The notes: generated from the sequence alone by a model not told the origin. Counted from the first letter of the stretch, positions 19,543-30,500 are shown. The stretch is 64,000 nt of DNA from JAGWRA01 sp963711505 (GCA_963711505.1 CAVQEJ010000001.1:558001-622000); one strand, 5' to 3'. Numbers and translations are program-made.

Positions 19543-22500
19543 ATGGAGAATTCAACTTTGACCGCACAACTCAAGAAGGCCGCGCTGGTCCTGGTGGCCG
19601 CGCTGGCGCTGACCGGGATGTTCAGCAAGCCGGCGTACGCCACCCACTTCCGTTACAGCCACCATCTCGTGGTCGGCGAGTCCGACCAACCCCACCAGGT
19701 GACGTTCCAGATCCAGTCGGCCTGGCGCTGGGATTTCCCGTGGAGCCCGACTACGATCCGCAGGTGGGAGCAGACGTCGACCGGCGGCTACGTATTCAAT
19801 TTCGGCGATGGAACGGCCGTGTCGACTGACCCTGACCGTCACGGCCGTCGACTCTGCCAAGCGACTGGATGGTGGCGACGACGACGTTGACGCACACCTA
19901 TGCGGGCAACGGGCCGTTTGCCGCCTACTTCGAGAACTGCTGCCGGCTGTCGACGCTGCTCGACAACAATCACGACCTCATTTCATCCTGAATACGAGGG
20001 TCGTGCTCAGCGACACGCAGCCGAACCAGTCGCCGGTAGTCGCGAGCGTGCCGATCATTTCGATGCCGGCGGGCGTGACGACGAGCGTTCCAGATTCCGG
20101 CGACCGATCCGGACGGCACGATCACGTCCTACGCCCTCTCGACCTCGTCGCAGTCGGGGCTGAGCAGGCCCGCGCCGTTGGGATTGCACGCTGTCGCCGA
20201 GCTGGCTTGGTGACCTGGACGCCGGCGGCCGGAGGCTGCCGTCGGGCAGGAGGGGCTGCATGCCATCCAGTTCACGATCACGGACAACGACGGGAACACC
20301 GTGCCACTCGACGTGATCCTGAACGTCATCCCGTACGCGGGCGGCATGCCGCCGACGGTGCTGATCAATAACTCCGCGCAGCCCGGTGACGGTGAACGCG
20401 CAGGCGGGCGTGCCGCTCAGCGTCGCGCTCGGCGCCACGGATCCGGACACGGACCCCGCGACCGGGCTGCCGAACACGCTGGTGACGATGGGCTCGGGCG
20501 GCCTGCCGGTGGGCGCGACGGTGACGCCGACCATGCCGTTCACGCAGCGCGTGCCGGAGACGGCCACGTTCAACTGGACGCCACCCTGGCGCAGGCGGGC
20601 GCAGACCTATACGGTCGTCTTCTCGGCGACCGACAACACGGGGCTGCAGTCGACCAACTCGCTGACGATCCACGTCGGCGAGCCCGCAGCCGCCGACGGT
20701 GGTCTGCTCGCCCGCGATCGTACAACGTCGCAGGCGACTTCGGCCGCCGGTGCGGACGTGACGATGTCGGCGTCAGTGGCCGACCCGAACAAGCTGCCGC
20801 TGACGGTCACCTGGACGGCCGACGGCGCGGCGACGCCGGCGCAGACGGACAACGTGGCGGGCGGCACGACCGGACCGACGTCGCTGTCGTCGACGCAGAC
20901 CTTCGCGGTCGGTTCGCACACGGTTGACGTGGCGGCGACGAACAGCTTCTTCTCGACCGGCACGTGCACCATCGGCGTGACGGTGACGAAGGCCGAACCA
21001 GTCGATCGCGTTCCCGGCGGCCGGCCCGAGCACGTTCGGCAGCGGGCCGATCGTGCTGGGCGCGAGCGCGTCGTCCGGTCTGCCGGTGACCTACACGCTG
21101 GTCTCCGGACCGGCGACGCTCAGCGGCAACACGCTGACGATCAGCGGCGCGGGCTCGATCGTCGTCACGGCCTCGCAGGCCGGTGACGCGACGTTCATTC
21201 CGGCCGCCGACGTGTCGCAGACGATCGCGATCGGGCAGGCGACGCCGACCGTGACGGTGACGGGCGGGACGTTCACCTACGACGGGACGCCGCACGCGGC
21301 GACGGTCGACGGCGACGGGCGTGGGCGGCGCGGCGCTGAGCCCGATGACGGTGACCTACAACGGCTCGGCGACGGTGCCGGTCGACGCCGGCACCTACGC
21401 GGTACAGGCCGACTACGCCGGCGACGCGAACTACGCGGCCGCCAGCGCAACGGCGACGCTCACGATCACCCAGGCGACGCCGACGGTGACCGTGGTGGGC
21501 GGGACCTTCCCCTACGACGGGACACCGCACGCGGCGACGGTCACGGTGACCGGCGTCGGGGGCGAGACGCTCGGGCCGGTGACGGTGACCTATAACGCGC
21601 TGCCGGCCGTGCCGGTCAACGCCGGGACGTACGCCGTGCACGCCAGCTACGCCGGCAATACGAACTACGCGCCGGCGACCGGCGGCGCCAGCCTGACGAT
21701 CACGCAGGCGACGCCGACCATCGCGGTGACTGGCGGGACCTTCACCTACGACGGCACGCCGCACGCGGCGGCGGTCACGGTGACCGGTGTCGGCGGGGCC
21801 TCGCTGGGCCCGGTGACGGTGACCTACAACGCGCTGCCGGCCGTGCCGGTCAGCGCGGGCACCTACGTCGTGAGCGCCAGTTATGCTGGCGACACGAACT
21901 ACGTGCCGGCGACCGGTGGCGCCAGCCTGACGATCACGCAGGCGACGCCGACCATCGTGGTGACTGGCGGGACGTTCACCTACGACGGGACGCCCCACGC
22001 GGCGACGGTGACGGCGACCGGCGTGGGCGGCGCGGTCCTCTCGCCGGTGACGGTGACCTACAACGCGCTGCCGGCCGTGCCGGTCAGCGCGGGCACCTAC
22101 GTCGTGAGCGCCAGCTATGCCGGCGACACGAACTACGCGCCGGCGAGCGGTACGGGGACGCTGGTCGATCAATCCGGCGCGCTGACGATCGCGGCCAACA
22201 GCACATCGATGGTCTTCGGCGGCGCGTTGCCGGCGCTCGGCGTCACCTACAGCGGGTTCGTGGGCGGTGATACCGCGGCGAGCCTGGCCACGCCGGTGAC
22301 GATCTCGACGACGGCGACGCCGACGAGCCCGGTGGGGACGTACCCGATCGTGGTGGGCGGCGCGACATCGCCGAACTACACGATCGCGTTCGTCAACGGC
22401 CTGCTGGCGGTGAATCCGGCGGCGCTGACGATTACCGCGAACGACCAGTCGAAGTGGGTCGGAGCGGACATCCCGGCGCTGACGGTCACCTACGCGGGCT

Positions 22501-23228
22501 TCGTCAACGGTGACACGGCGGCGAGCCTGACGACGCCGGTGACGGTGACGACGACGGCGACGAAGCTGGGCGCGTCGGGGACGTACCCGATCGTGGTGTC
22601 GGGAGCGACCGACCCGAACTACACCATCACGTTCGTCAACGGGACGTTCACGGTGGTGGGCCTGCAGTCGGTGAAGCAGGGGGCGCGGGCGGCGATTGCC
22701 GCGCTGAAGCCGACCGGCAGCCGTCAGCTCGATCACGAGCTGGACGAGGCGCTGCGGGAGATCGATGCCAGCCTCGACCCGAAGCTCTGGGCGGATGATT
22801 CGCATCTGACGGAGAAGGGACAGCAGGTGTTCGAGGAGGAGCGTGAGGCGGTGCAGGAACTGACCGAGCACGAGCATCTCCGGCAGGCGCCGGCGGCGCT
22901 CGTCAGCCAGCTCGCGGCGCAGGCGGACGTGCTGGTGAAGGTGGACCGGGCGCTGGCGCAGCTCACGCTGGACGAAGCGACGGCCGCGGGCGTCGACGCG
23001 CGGCGGCTGACCGACCCGACGCGGGACATCGCGCAGGGTGACGCCCAGGCGGCGAAGCCGGATGGCGACGAAGCGATCCAGCACTATCGCGACGCGTGGC
23101 AGGACGTGCAGCAGGCGATGCGGTCGCTGACGCACGACCACGACCACGACGGTGATCACGACGGTGGGAAGGACCACGGCGGCGATCACGGTGGCGATCA
23201 CGGCAAGGGACACGGCCGCCTCGACTAG
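19543..23228 (+). CDS. Large secreted protein: PKD/Ig-like domains, MBG repeats, His/Asp-rich tail (many frameshifts)
   Basis: About 1,230 residues. Start is ATG 19543, or TTG 19558, which has GGAG at the right distance. After a signal peptide (KKAALVLVAALALTGM, cleavage near AYATHF) comes an N-terminal domain with THFRYSHHLVV and FNFGDGTAVS, then cadherin/PKD-like Ig domains (GATDPDTDPATGLP, ATDNTGLQSTNSLTI). Next are four 78-residue repeats (GTFTYDGTPHAATV and NAGTYAVHASYAGNTNYAP) and two MBG-type repeats (SGTYPIVVSGATDPNYTI). A coiled-coil-like segment and the C-terminal tail HDHDHDGDHDGGKDHGGDHG close the protein; this tail could bind metal ions. Around ten frame changes crowd 19835-21310; the rest is clean. 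Probably a cell-surface adhesin or matrix protein. Confidence 0.75.
21236..22172 (+). repeat. Four tandem 234-bp repeats within the MBG protein gene
   Basis: Units begin with CAGGCGACGCCGAC at 21236, 21471, 21705 and 21939. Spacing is 234, 234 and, for the first, 235, because of an inserted G near 21309. Units are highly similar at DNA level, which points to recent duplication or gene conversion. Confidence 0.9.
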
Positions 23229-23261
23229 GCGGACGGACGGGTAAGACGGGTAATACAATGG

Positions 23262-23293
23262 CGCCCGCCGGCAGGATTCCCTGCCGGCGGGCG
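23262..23293 (+). terminator. Perfect 14-bp stem-loop after the MBG protein gene
   Basis: CGCCCGCCGGCAGG (23262-23275), loop ATTC, CCTGCCGGCGGGCG (23280-23293), followed by TTCGTGTGT. It lies 33 bases after the stop. Confidence 0.85.
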
Positions 23294-23403
23294 TTCGTGT
23301 GTACGGGGCCTGTCACGTGCAACGTGCCGCGCCATGGGGCGAGCGAGCGACGCGAGTCGCGCCGCGTGTCTGGGGCATCGGGGCCCCGGGCGCATTGAAA
23401 GAG

Positions 23404-23431
23404 GTGCGACGTGCGACGGACGACCTGCGAT
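23404..23431. repeat. Heptamer array (GTGCGAC type)
   Basis: Units GTGCGAC, GTGCGAC, GGACGAC, CTGCGAT. Related sequence CACGTGC AACGTGC lies about 90 bases upstream. The array sits between two convergent genes. Confidence 0.6.
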
Positions 23432-23492
23432 GCGGTCGATCGTTCGAGTGTCCGAGCGCCTTTCTCCGTTCTACGTCACAGAGATCGAGCCC

Positions 23493-25675
23493 TCACCTTG
23501 TCGCTGTCGTCGTTGCCGGTGCCAGCTCGATCCCCATGATGTTGCACTCGTAGTGGTCGGCGCGGGCGTAGAGCAGGCTGCCGCCGTCGGGGGAGAGGTG
23601 AGCCCGGACCAGGCCTGTCCCGCGAGCGTCGCGATCCGGCGCGGGCCGTCCTCGGTCGCTGGCAGCAGCCAGATCTCATCGGTATCGGCGTCGGGCCGCA
23701 CCTCGAAAAACAGCCCGGCCGACGTCACGCCCCAGTTGCCCGCATCGGCCGGACGCAACCGCCGGACGATCAGCTCCGGCGTGCCGCCCGCGACCGGCAC
23801 CTGCCAGATGCCGGGAACGTCGATGCGCGAGAAGTACAACACCGTGCCGTCCATCGATTCCACCGCCGCGTAGCCGCCGTCGCGCGTCACCTGCACGGGC
23901 CGGCCGCCCGCGGCCGGCACCTTCCAGATCTGCCAGTCGCCGCGGCGCGGCGATCCGAAGTAGATCCAGCGCCCGTCCCGCGACCAGCTCGGCGCCACCT
24001 TGCCCGAGTCGTCGGTGGCGACGACGTGGGTGCGGCGCGTCGCCACGTCGGCGACGTAGAGATCGGACCGGCCGCCCGGACTGGCCACGAACAGCAGCCG
24101 ACTGCCGTCCGGCGACCAGCGTGGCGACGCCACGAAGGCGCCGGCGAAGGCGGTGAGCTGCTGCAGGTGCCCGCCGTCGCGATCGGCGAGCCAGATCTCG
24201 TGCGCGCCCGATCGGGTCGACACGAAGGCGATCCGCGATCCGTCCGGCGACCAGGCCGGCTCGAAGTTCCACTGGTCGGCTGCCACGATGAGGGCGGCGG
24301 GCGGCGCCGGCGTGGCCGTCTCGGCGGTCTCGAGCGGCACGCGCCAGATGTTGATCTCGTAGCGCCAGTTCTCGTAGGCGAGCAGCCCGCCGACGCGGGC
24401 CGCCGCCGGATGCTTGATCTTCGATCCGCCGCCGGCGACGAATCGCGGAACGCCGCCGGTCCGTGCGATGCGCCAGAGGCTGTACCCGCCGGCGCGGGCC
24501 GACGAGAAGAAGAGGCTGCGGCCGTCGGGACTCCAGGCGACCCCCTCGAGCCCGCTGTTGTCGTGCGTCAACCGCTCCGGCATCCCGCCCTCGGTCGGCA
24601 CGACGTACAGGTCGGCCACACCGCCGCTCGTGTTGCGCACGAAGGCGATGTCCCGTCCGTCAGGCGAGAACGCCGGCAGCTCGTCGCCCAGCGTGCCGGC
24701 CGGCGGCGTCGTCACGACCCGCCGCCCGCTGCCGTCGACGGCGACGAGCACGATCTGCCACGGCGTGGCGACCGGCACGCGCCCGGCCGAGACGGCGAGC
24801 CACCGGCCATCGGGCGACCAGGACATCCGGAACGACGCGGGATTGCCGCAGGGGGCGAGCCGGCGCTCGGGACCGCCGAGCGCCGGCATCAGCTCGATGT
24901 CGCACGTCCCGGCGCCCAGCCGCACGAAGGCAATCTGCCGGCCGTCGGGCGACCAGACCGGGGCGCGATCGATCGTCGGGGCCGTGGTGATCCGGTGCGG
25001 AGCCGCGTCGACCAGCTGCTCGACGAAGACGTCGGTGTTCTCGCGCGCGCTGCCGTCGGAAGCGAACGCCAGGTGGGTGCCGTCGGGCGACAGCGAGGGG
25101 TCCACTTCGTTGCTGTCCGTCGTCGTCGTGAGCGCGAGGAACCGCACCGGTCTCATCGCATCCGGCGCGGCAGGCACCGGGGCGCGCGCGGCCCGGAGCA
25201 GGCCGGCGATCACGAGAACGAGCGCCGCGAAGATCAGCGGGACGACCCGCGGCCGTTGCGCGGCCATCGGCCTCGCCGCGTCCGATTCGGGCACGGCGAC
25301 CGTCCGCCCTGAGTCCGCCTCCGCTCCGACCCCGGCCGATCCGGCCGCCTGCACCGCCACCAGCAGGCGATATCCACGCTTGCGGATGGTCTCGATGACC
25401 CGCGGGCGCTCCGCCGTGTCCTCGAAGATCTTGCGCAGCTCGGCCACCGCCCGCACGAGCACGTCGTCGGTGACGAACACCCCCTCCCAGACCCTGGCAA
25501 TCAGGTCCTGTTTGGTGACGACGTCCCCCTGGTGCTCCGCGAGGCAGACGAGCACCTGCATGATCTTCGGCTCGACCTGCGTCGTGCCGCCCGGACCGGC
25601 GATCCGGTTCAGGTCCGGATATACCGTCCGATCGCGGAGCCGGAACGCGCCGGCGCCGGAACTGCCGCTCGACAC
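23493..25675 (-). CDS. Winged-helix DNA-binding / TolB propeller transmembrane protein
   Basis: About 727 residues from GTG 25675, chosen for the strong SD AGGGAGGT five bases away. Residues about 1-105 form an OmpR/ToxR-type winged helix (LVCLAEHQGDVVTKQDLIARVW, split by VLVRAVAELRKIFED and VIETIRKRGYRLL). A membrane helix follows (VVPLIFAALVLVIAGLL, about 145-165). The outer part is a TolB-like propeller with repeated SPDG motifs (LSPDGTHLAFASDG, WSPDGRQIAFVR, WSPDGRSLFFSS). The architecture fits a one-component, membrane-anchored regulator that senses with the propeller and binds DNA in the cytosol. One frame change near 23606 leads to the true end LAPATTTATR. Confidence 0.85.
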
Positions 25676-25866
25676 TCGGGACCTCCCTGGAACTTGCGTG
25701 ACCTCGGCGAAACCTCGGGAAAGCCTCGGTCGTCCTTCGGGCCTCCGGGGCGCCCGCCGTGACAGACTCCTCGTCCAAACGGAGTAGCTCAACTATACGA
25801 CGTGAGGCCTCGCGCCGTTCGCTCGTGGCGCCGGCGGCCCGCACGTCGTGCACCAGGAGGGAGTCG

Positions 25867-26349
25867 ATGGCGGTTTCACTGACGATCAACGGCGAGGTCC
25901 ACAGGCTGGATGCGCCCGACGACATGCCGCTGCTCTGGGCCGTCCGCGACCTGGCCGGCCTCAAGGGGACGAAGTTCGGGTGCGGCCACGGGTTCTGCGG
26001 GGCCTGCACGGTTCACCTGAACGGTCGTGCGGTCCGGTCGTGCGTCACGCCGATCGGGCGGGCAGCCGGGCAGGCGATCACGACGATCGAAGGGCTGTCG
26101 GCCGACGGGCACCATCCCGTGCAGCGGGCCTGGGCGGAAGTCGACGTCCCGCAGTGCGGCTACTGTCAGGCCGGCCAGATCATGACGGCGGCGGCCCTGC
26201 TGGCGCGCACGCCGGATCCCGACGAGGGGCAGATCCGCGATGCCATGTCGGCGAATCTCTGTCGCTGCGGCACCTACGTGCGCGTCCGGCGCGCCGTGCG
26301 CCGGGCGGTCGAACTGGCGAGACGGCCGGGCGCGGCGGGGCCGCGCTGA
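25867..26349 (+). CDS. [2Fe-2S] small subunit of a xanthine-dehydrogenase-family oxidoreductase
   Basis: 160 residues, start at ATG 25867 behind AGGAGGGAG. Both iron-sulfur clusters are complete: Cys39, Cys44, Cys47, Cys59 (plant-ferredoxin type) and Cys97, Cys100, Cys132, Cys134 (helical domain). It passes electrons from the molybdenum subunit encoded 31 bases downstream. There is no FAD subunit, as in isoquinoline 1-oxidoreductase and aldehyde dehydrogenases that deliver electrons to a membrane cytochrome. Divergent from the winged-helix/TolB gene, whose product could be its regulator (inference). Confidence 0.92.
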   Translation: MAVSLTINGEVHRLDAPDDMPLLWAVRDLAGLKGTKFGCGHGFCGACTVHLNGRAVRSCVTPIGRAAGQAITTIEGLSADGHHPVQRAWAEVDVPQCGYCQAGQIMTAAALLARTPDPDEGQIRDAMSANLCRCGTYVRVRRAVRRAVELARRPGAAGPR

Positions 26350-26380
26350 GCGGCGGACCTTCATCCCAGGGAGTACGAGC

Positions 26381-28633
26381 ATGCACGACAGAATCCAGAT
26401 CGATCGCCGGAGCTTCCTCCAGGTCGGAGCCACCGCTGCCGGTGGCCTTCTCGTGTCGGTGTGCCTGCCCGGCCGGACCGGGACCGCCCAGGCCGCCGTG
26501 GCAGGCGCCGCATCGTTCAAGCCCGACGCCTTCGTTCAGGTCGACACCGACGGCTCGGTGACCATCTGGTCGAAGAACCCCGACATGGGTGAGGGGATCA
26601 AGACGTCGATGCCGATGATCGTCGCCGACGAGCTCGACGCCGACTGGAGCCGCGTGCGCGTCGTCCAGGCGGAACTCGATCAGCGGAAGTACGGGGGGCA
26701 GGGGTCTGGCGGCAGCTGGGGGATCATGTCCGACTGGGACCGGCTGCGGAAGGCCGGAGCGCTGGCGCGCGAGCTGCTCGTGGCCGCAGCGGCAGCCGGG
26801 TGGGGCGTCGCTCCGTCGACGTGTCGCGCCCGCGAGGGGCGCGTGCGGCACGACTCCTCCGGACGCTCGCACGGCTACGGCGAACTGGCCGCAGCCGCGT
26901 CACGGCTTCCCGTGCCCGCGACGCCGTCCCGCCTGAAGGATCCCGCCGAGTACCGCCTCATCGGCTCGAGCGTGACCGGCGTCGACACGCCGAAGATCGT
27001 CGTCGGCGAGCCACTGTTCGGCATCGACCAGCAGGCGCCGGGCATGCTGCACGCCGTGGTGGAGAAGTGTCCCGTGTTCGGCGGACGTCCGGTCCGCGTC
27101 GACACGGCACGGACGATGGAGGTTCCCGGCGTGCGACGGGTCGTCACAGTCGACGGGCTGAAGAACCCGACGCACCTGATGCCGGGTGTCGCCGTCGTCG
27201 CCGACTCGATCTGGGCGGCGATGAAGGGGCGCGACGCGCTGTCGATCGACTGGGACGAAGGCCCGGGAGCGGCCGAGAGCAGCGAGCGCCTGCGCGCGCA
27301 GTTCGTCGAGCTTGCGAGCCGTCCGGGCCAGGTGATCCGCGAAGCCGGGGACGTCGAACGGGCGCTGCAGTCGGCCGCGCACCGGATCGACGTCGTCTAC
27401 GAGACGCCGTTCCTGGCGCACGCGACGCTGGAGCCGCAGAACTGCCTCGCGCACGTGCACGACGGCCGCTGCGAGGTGTGGGGCTCGATCCAGATGCCCG
27501 ACTCGGCGCAGGAAGTCGTGGCCGAGGCCACGGGACTGCCGCTGGCAGCCGTGACGATCAACGTGACGCGGATCGGGGGCGGATTCGGCCGGCGGCTGCT
27601 CAGCGACTACGCCGCCGAGGCCGCGGTCGTGTCGAAGGCCGCCGGCGCACCGGTGCAGGTGGTCTGGACGCGGGAGGACGACCTGCGTCATGACTACTAC
27701 CGGCCGGCCGGCTACCACCACGTGCGCGCCGGGCTCGACGCGCGGGGACGCCTCTCCGCCTGGCATTACCATCTCGTCGGCGTCTCGCGGAACCGCTATC
27801 GCCTCAGCACGCCGCCCGAGGGGACCGAGTTGTACGGACTGTACGCGCCGGCCAGCCCCGACCCGAAGCGGCAGTTCGAGAACGATCTGGTGCCGTGTCT
27901 CGTGCGCGACGGCCGCGTCGAGTTCACCGAGGCGGCGACGCACGTGTCGACCGGCGCCTGGCGCGCGCCCGCGCACAACGCGAATGCCTTCGTCATCGAG
28001 AGCGTGCTCGACGAACTGGCCCACCTCGGGGGCGTCGACCCGGTCGATCTGCGACTGTCGCTCCTCGGTCGTCAGGCCGACTTCCCGTTCACGAAGAATC
28101 CGAACGATCCGTCGGTGCCCTACGACCCGGACCGGGTGAAGCGGGTGCTGAAGCTGGCGGCGGAGAAGGCGGGATGGGGGACGCCGCTGCCGGCGGGACG
28201 GGGACGCGGCATTGCCGTCCATTACACGTTCAGTGGCTACGCCGCGCACGTCGCGGAGGTGACGGTCGCCGGTCGCCGGCTGACGGTCGACCGCGTCGTC
28301 TCGGCAGTCGACTGCGGCCTGCCGGTGCACCGATCGGGCGTCGAGGCGCAGACGCAGGGTGGGGTGCTGGACGGCCTGAACGCCGCATTGTTCGGGGAGA
28401 TGCCGATCGCGAACGGCCGGGCGACGAAGGCGAACTTCGACACCTACCGGATGCTGCGCAACCGCGAGGCGCCCGACGTCGAGGTGCACATCGTGCCGAG
28501 CCGCGAGCACCCGTCCGGCTTCGGCGAGATTCCGCTGCCGCCGATCGCGCCGGCGGTCACCAACGCGATCTTCGCGGCGACCGGCACGCGCATCCGGAAG
28601 CTGCCGATCGTGGGGGAGGGGTGGGAGGTCTGA
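26381..28633 (+). CDS. Molybdopterin-binding large subunit, isoquinoline 1-oxidoreductase beta type
   Basis: 750 residues with SD CAGGGAG. A Tat signal (IDRRSFLQVGATAAGG) directs the folded cofactor-loaded complex out of the cytoplasm, the small subunit presumably travelling with it. Molybdopterin contacts include the IGGGFGRRL loop and, at the end, GFGEIPLPPIAPAVTNAI, where the catalytic Glu of the family is expected. Fusion of two aldehyde-oxidase-like halves and the SGGSWGIMSDWDRLRKAGA segment fit the IorB group. The likely reaction is hydroxylation of an N-heterocycle or oxidation of an aldehyde. No cofactor maturation gene (XdhC type) is nearby. Confidence 0.9.
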   Translation: MHDRIQIDRRSFLQVGATAAGGLLVSVCLPGRTGTAQAAVAGAASFKPDAFVQVDTDGSVTIWSKNPDMGEGIKTSMPMIVADELDADWSRVRVVQAELDQRKYGGQGSGGSWGIMSDWDRLRKAGALARELLVAAAAAGWGVAPSTCRAREGRVRHDSSGRSHGYGELAAAASRLPVPATPSRLKDPAEYRLIGSSVTGVDTPKIVVGEPLFGIDQQAPGMLHAVVEKCPVFGGRPVRVDTARTMEVPGVRRVVTVDGLKNPTHLMPGVAVVADSIWAAMKGRDALSIDWDEGPGAAESSERLRAQFVELASRPGQVIREAGDVERALQSAAHRIDVVYETPFLAHATLEPQNCLAHVHDGRCEVWGSIQMPDSAQEVVAEATGLPLAAVTINVTRIGGGFGRRLLSDYAAEAAVVSKAAGAPVQVVWTREDDLRHDYYRPAGYHHVRAGLDARGRLSAWHYHLVGVSRNRYRLSTPPEGTELYGLYAPASPDPKRQFENDLVPCLVRDGRVEFTEAATHVSTGAWRAPAHNANAFVIESVLDELAHLGGVDPVDLRLSLLGRQADFPFTKNPNDPSVPYDPDRVKRVLKLAAEKAGWGTPLPAGRGRGIAVHYTFSGYAAHVAEVTVAGRRLTVDRVVSAVDCGLPVHRSGVEAQTQGGVLDGLNAALFGEMPIANGRATKANFDTYRMLRNREAPDVEVHIVPSREHPSGFGEIPLPPIAPAVTNAIFAATGTRIRKLPIVGEGWEV

Positions 28634-28680
28634 CGCCCGTCCCGTGCGAGGTGTCGTGTGCCACAGGCGGTGATCGCGAT

Positions 28681-28748
28681 CAATGCCCGTTGCTCATTGC
28701 GACAAGGAAGAGGGGCAGGGGAAGAGGCCTCGCCCCTTGCCCCTGTCC
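28681..28748. terminator. Heptamers plus abutting inverted arms between convergent genes
   Basis: CAATGCC, CGTTGCT, CATTGCG (28681-28701) are three heptamer units. Next, the 21-base arm 28707-28727 is nearly the reverse complement of 28728-28748 (GGGGCAGGGG against CCCCTTGCCCC cores). The element separates the molybdenum enzyme gene from the S10 gene and can end both transcripts. Confidence 0.6.
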
Positions 28749-28781
28749 TCTCTCTACGTTCTAGGTTGCCGCGATGTCCCC

Positions 28782-30377
28782 CTACGGCTGCGCCGCTCCG
28801 GTGTCCGCCTTGTTCGCGTCGACGAAGTGGTCGATGTCGCTGGCCAGTTCCTTGTGAGGGCCCGGTCTCACGTAGATCATGTGGCCCGACGGGTAGTAGT
28901 GGAACGTCACCCGGCTGGTGAACGTCGGGTCCCAGCCCATGTGCGAGAAGTTGTACTCCGCGCCGCCGAGCGGCGTCGCCATGTCGTAGTAGCCGCACGC
29001 CACCATGATCTTCAGGTACGGATTCCGCGCCATCGTCGACCGCAGCGGCTCGGTCATGTCCATGTAGCGGTTCGAGAACTCGTCCCACGACCAGGGTCGC
29101 ACGTCGCCCGACACGGCGTAGTGGATGTCGTCGCTCGACCACTTCAGGTCGTTCTTGATGTAGTTGAGGAACGTCGCGTTGTAGGCACCGGTCAGCGCGG
29201 TGTCCGACGGGTCGTACTCCTCGCGCTCGCCGGCCGCGTCGCGATCGACGCCCGTGAACCGGCTGTCGAGGCGACCGACCGTGAGCCGCTCGTCGCGCAG
29301 CAGCTCCTTGCGGAACCGGGCGGCGTCGACGCGCAGGTTGGCCTCCTCGATGTACTGCGCCGGGATGCCGATGAAGTGCGAGAGCTTCTGGGCGATCGCC
29401 TGGCGTTCGGCGGCCGTCAGGGTGTTCCCCTTCATCAGCGCCTGCGCGTACTCCCCGAAGGCGAAGGCCCGCGACTGATCGACGGCGTTCTTCACCGTGC
29501 CGTTCTGCAGGTCGGGTGACAGCTTCTTGTGGAACCAGGCCGTCGCCGTGTAGGTCGGCACGAAGTCGATGTAGGCGATGTCGTTGTCGGGCGCCGGACT
29601 CAGCGTCTGGTAGGTGAGCAGCGACGAGATCAGCACGATGCCGTTCAGCTCGACGCCGCGCTCCTGCAGGACGCGCGACAGGCCGGCCGACCGGATCGTG
29701 CCGTAGCTCTCACCGATCAGGAACTTCGGCGAGGGCCACCGGTCGTACTTGTCCAGGTACGCCTGGATGAAGTCGGCGAACGCCCGGAAGTCGCCGTTGA
29801 CTCCGTGGAACTGCTTCGGATCGACGCCCTCGACCGTCCGGCTGTACCCGGTGGAGATCGCGTCGATGAACACCAGGTCGGTCGAGCCGATGAGCGAGTC
29901 CTCGTTCGGCACCAGGTGGTACGGCGGGGCCGGCTGCATGCCGTCGCCCTTCATCGCGACCCGCACCGGCGAGAAGGCCCCCATGTGCAGGAAGACGGTC
30001 GACGAGCCGGGGCCGCCGTTGTAGAGGAACGAGATCGGGCGCGTCTTCAGGTCCTGATCGTCGCGCGTGTAGGCGACGAAGAACATGCGCGCCGCGATCT
30101 CGCCGTTCGGCTGGCGGATGGGCAGCGTCCCGGCCGTGGCCGTGTACTTGATGTCCTGGCCGTTCAGCCGGATGGTGTGCGAGGTCTGGGAGATCTTCGC
30201 GTCCGCGTCTGTCGCCACCTCGTAGTTGCGGTGGTCGGCGTTCGCGCGGGCCGGCGGCTGCCGCCGCGCCTGCGGCGGGGCCGGGGGCGGCGGCGCGGGC
30301 CGCTGCTGTGCGTGGATCGGCGCGAGACTGAAACCGAAGACGAGCAGAGTCGAGACGAGCGCAAGACGTTTCAACAT
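28782..30377 (-). CDS. Secreted S10-family serine carboxypeptidase
   Basis: 531 residues, ATG 30377 behind AGGAG. A signal peptide (MLKRLALVSTLLVFGFSLAP) ends near HAQQ and a Pro/Ala linker follows. The S10 catalytic triad is visible: oxyanion-hole region FLYNGGPGSSTVFLHMGAF, nucleophile Ser in LIGESYGTIR, Asp in the VACGYYDMATP region, and His in YYPSGHMIYV. These alpha/beta-hydrolase enzymes remove C-terminal residues from peptides, usually at acid pH. Probably used with the other secreted peptidases of this genome for peptide scavenging. Confidence 0.92.
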   Translation of the reverse strand: MLKRLALVSTLLVFGFSLAPIHAQQRPAPPPPAPPQARRQPPARANADHRNYEVATDADAKISQTSHTIRLNGQDIKYTATAGTLPIRQPNGEIAARMFFVAYTRDDQDLKTRPISFLYNGGPGSSTVFLHMGAFSPVRVAMKGDGMQPAPPYHLVPNEDSLIGSTDLVFIDAISTGYSRTVEGVDPKQFHGVNGDFRAFADFIQAYLDKYDRWPSPKFLIGESYGTIRSAGLSRVLQERGVELNGIVLISSLLTYQTLSPAPDNDIAYIDFVPTYTATAWFHKKLSPDLQNGTVKNAVDQSRAFAFGEYAQALMKGNTLTAAERQAIAQKLSHFIGIPAQYIEEANLRVDAARFRKELLRDERLTVGRLDSRFTGVDRDAAGEREEYDPSDTALTGAYNATFLNYIKNDLKWSSDDIHYAVSGDVRPWSWDEFSNRYMDMTEPLRSTMARNPYLKIMVACGYYDMATPLGGAEYNFSHMGWDPTFTSRVTFHYYPSGHMIYVRPGPHKELASDIDHFVDANKADTGAAQP

Positions 30378-30485
30378 CAGGTGTGCTCCTGGAAGGTTGG
30401 TCCGCATGATACCTCCGGCGCACCCGATGATCGACGGCGACTTCACGACTTCGTCACGGCAGAGCTGGTCTCGGCTCGGCCGTTC

Positions 30486-30498
30486 GGGGCGGAGCCCC
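30486..30498 (-). terminator. GGGGCTCCGCCCC hairpin after the exported methyltransferase
   Basis: The 13-base palindrome GGGGC-GGA-GCCCC starts 2 bases beyond the stop codon. The same 13 bases recur at 31240-31252 after the next gene, so it may be a reused terminator module. Confidence 0.55.
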
Positions 30499-30500
30499 GA

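Noticed and set aside
21273..23258. A 661-codon minus-strand open frame opposite the MBG repeats
   Set aside because: It mirrors the tandem repeats of the plus-strand gene, has no signal or domain and is rich in Arg/His as expected of a shadow.
30486..30498. Operator for a regulator
   Set aside because: Position directly after a stop codon and recurrence after the next stop favour a terminator.
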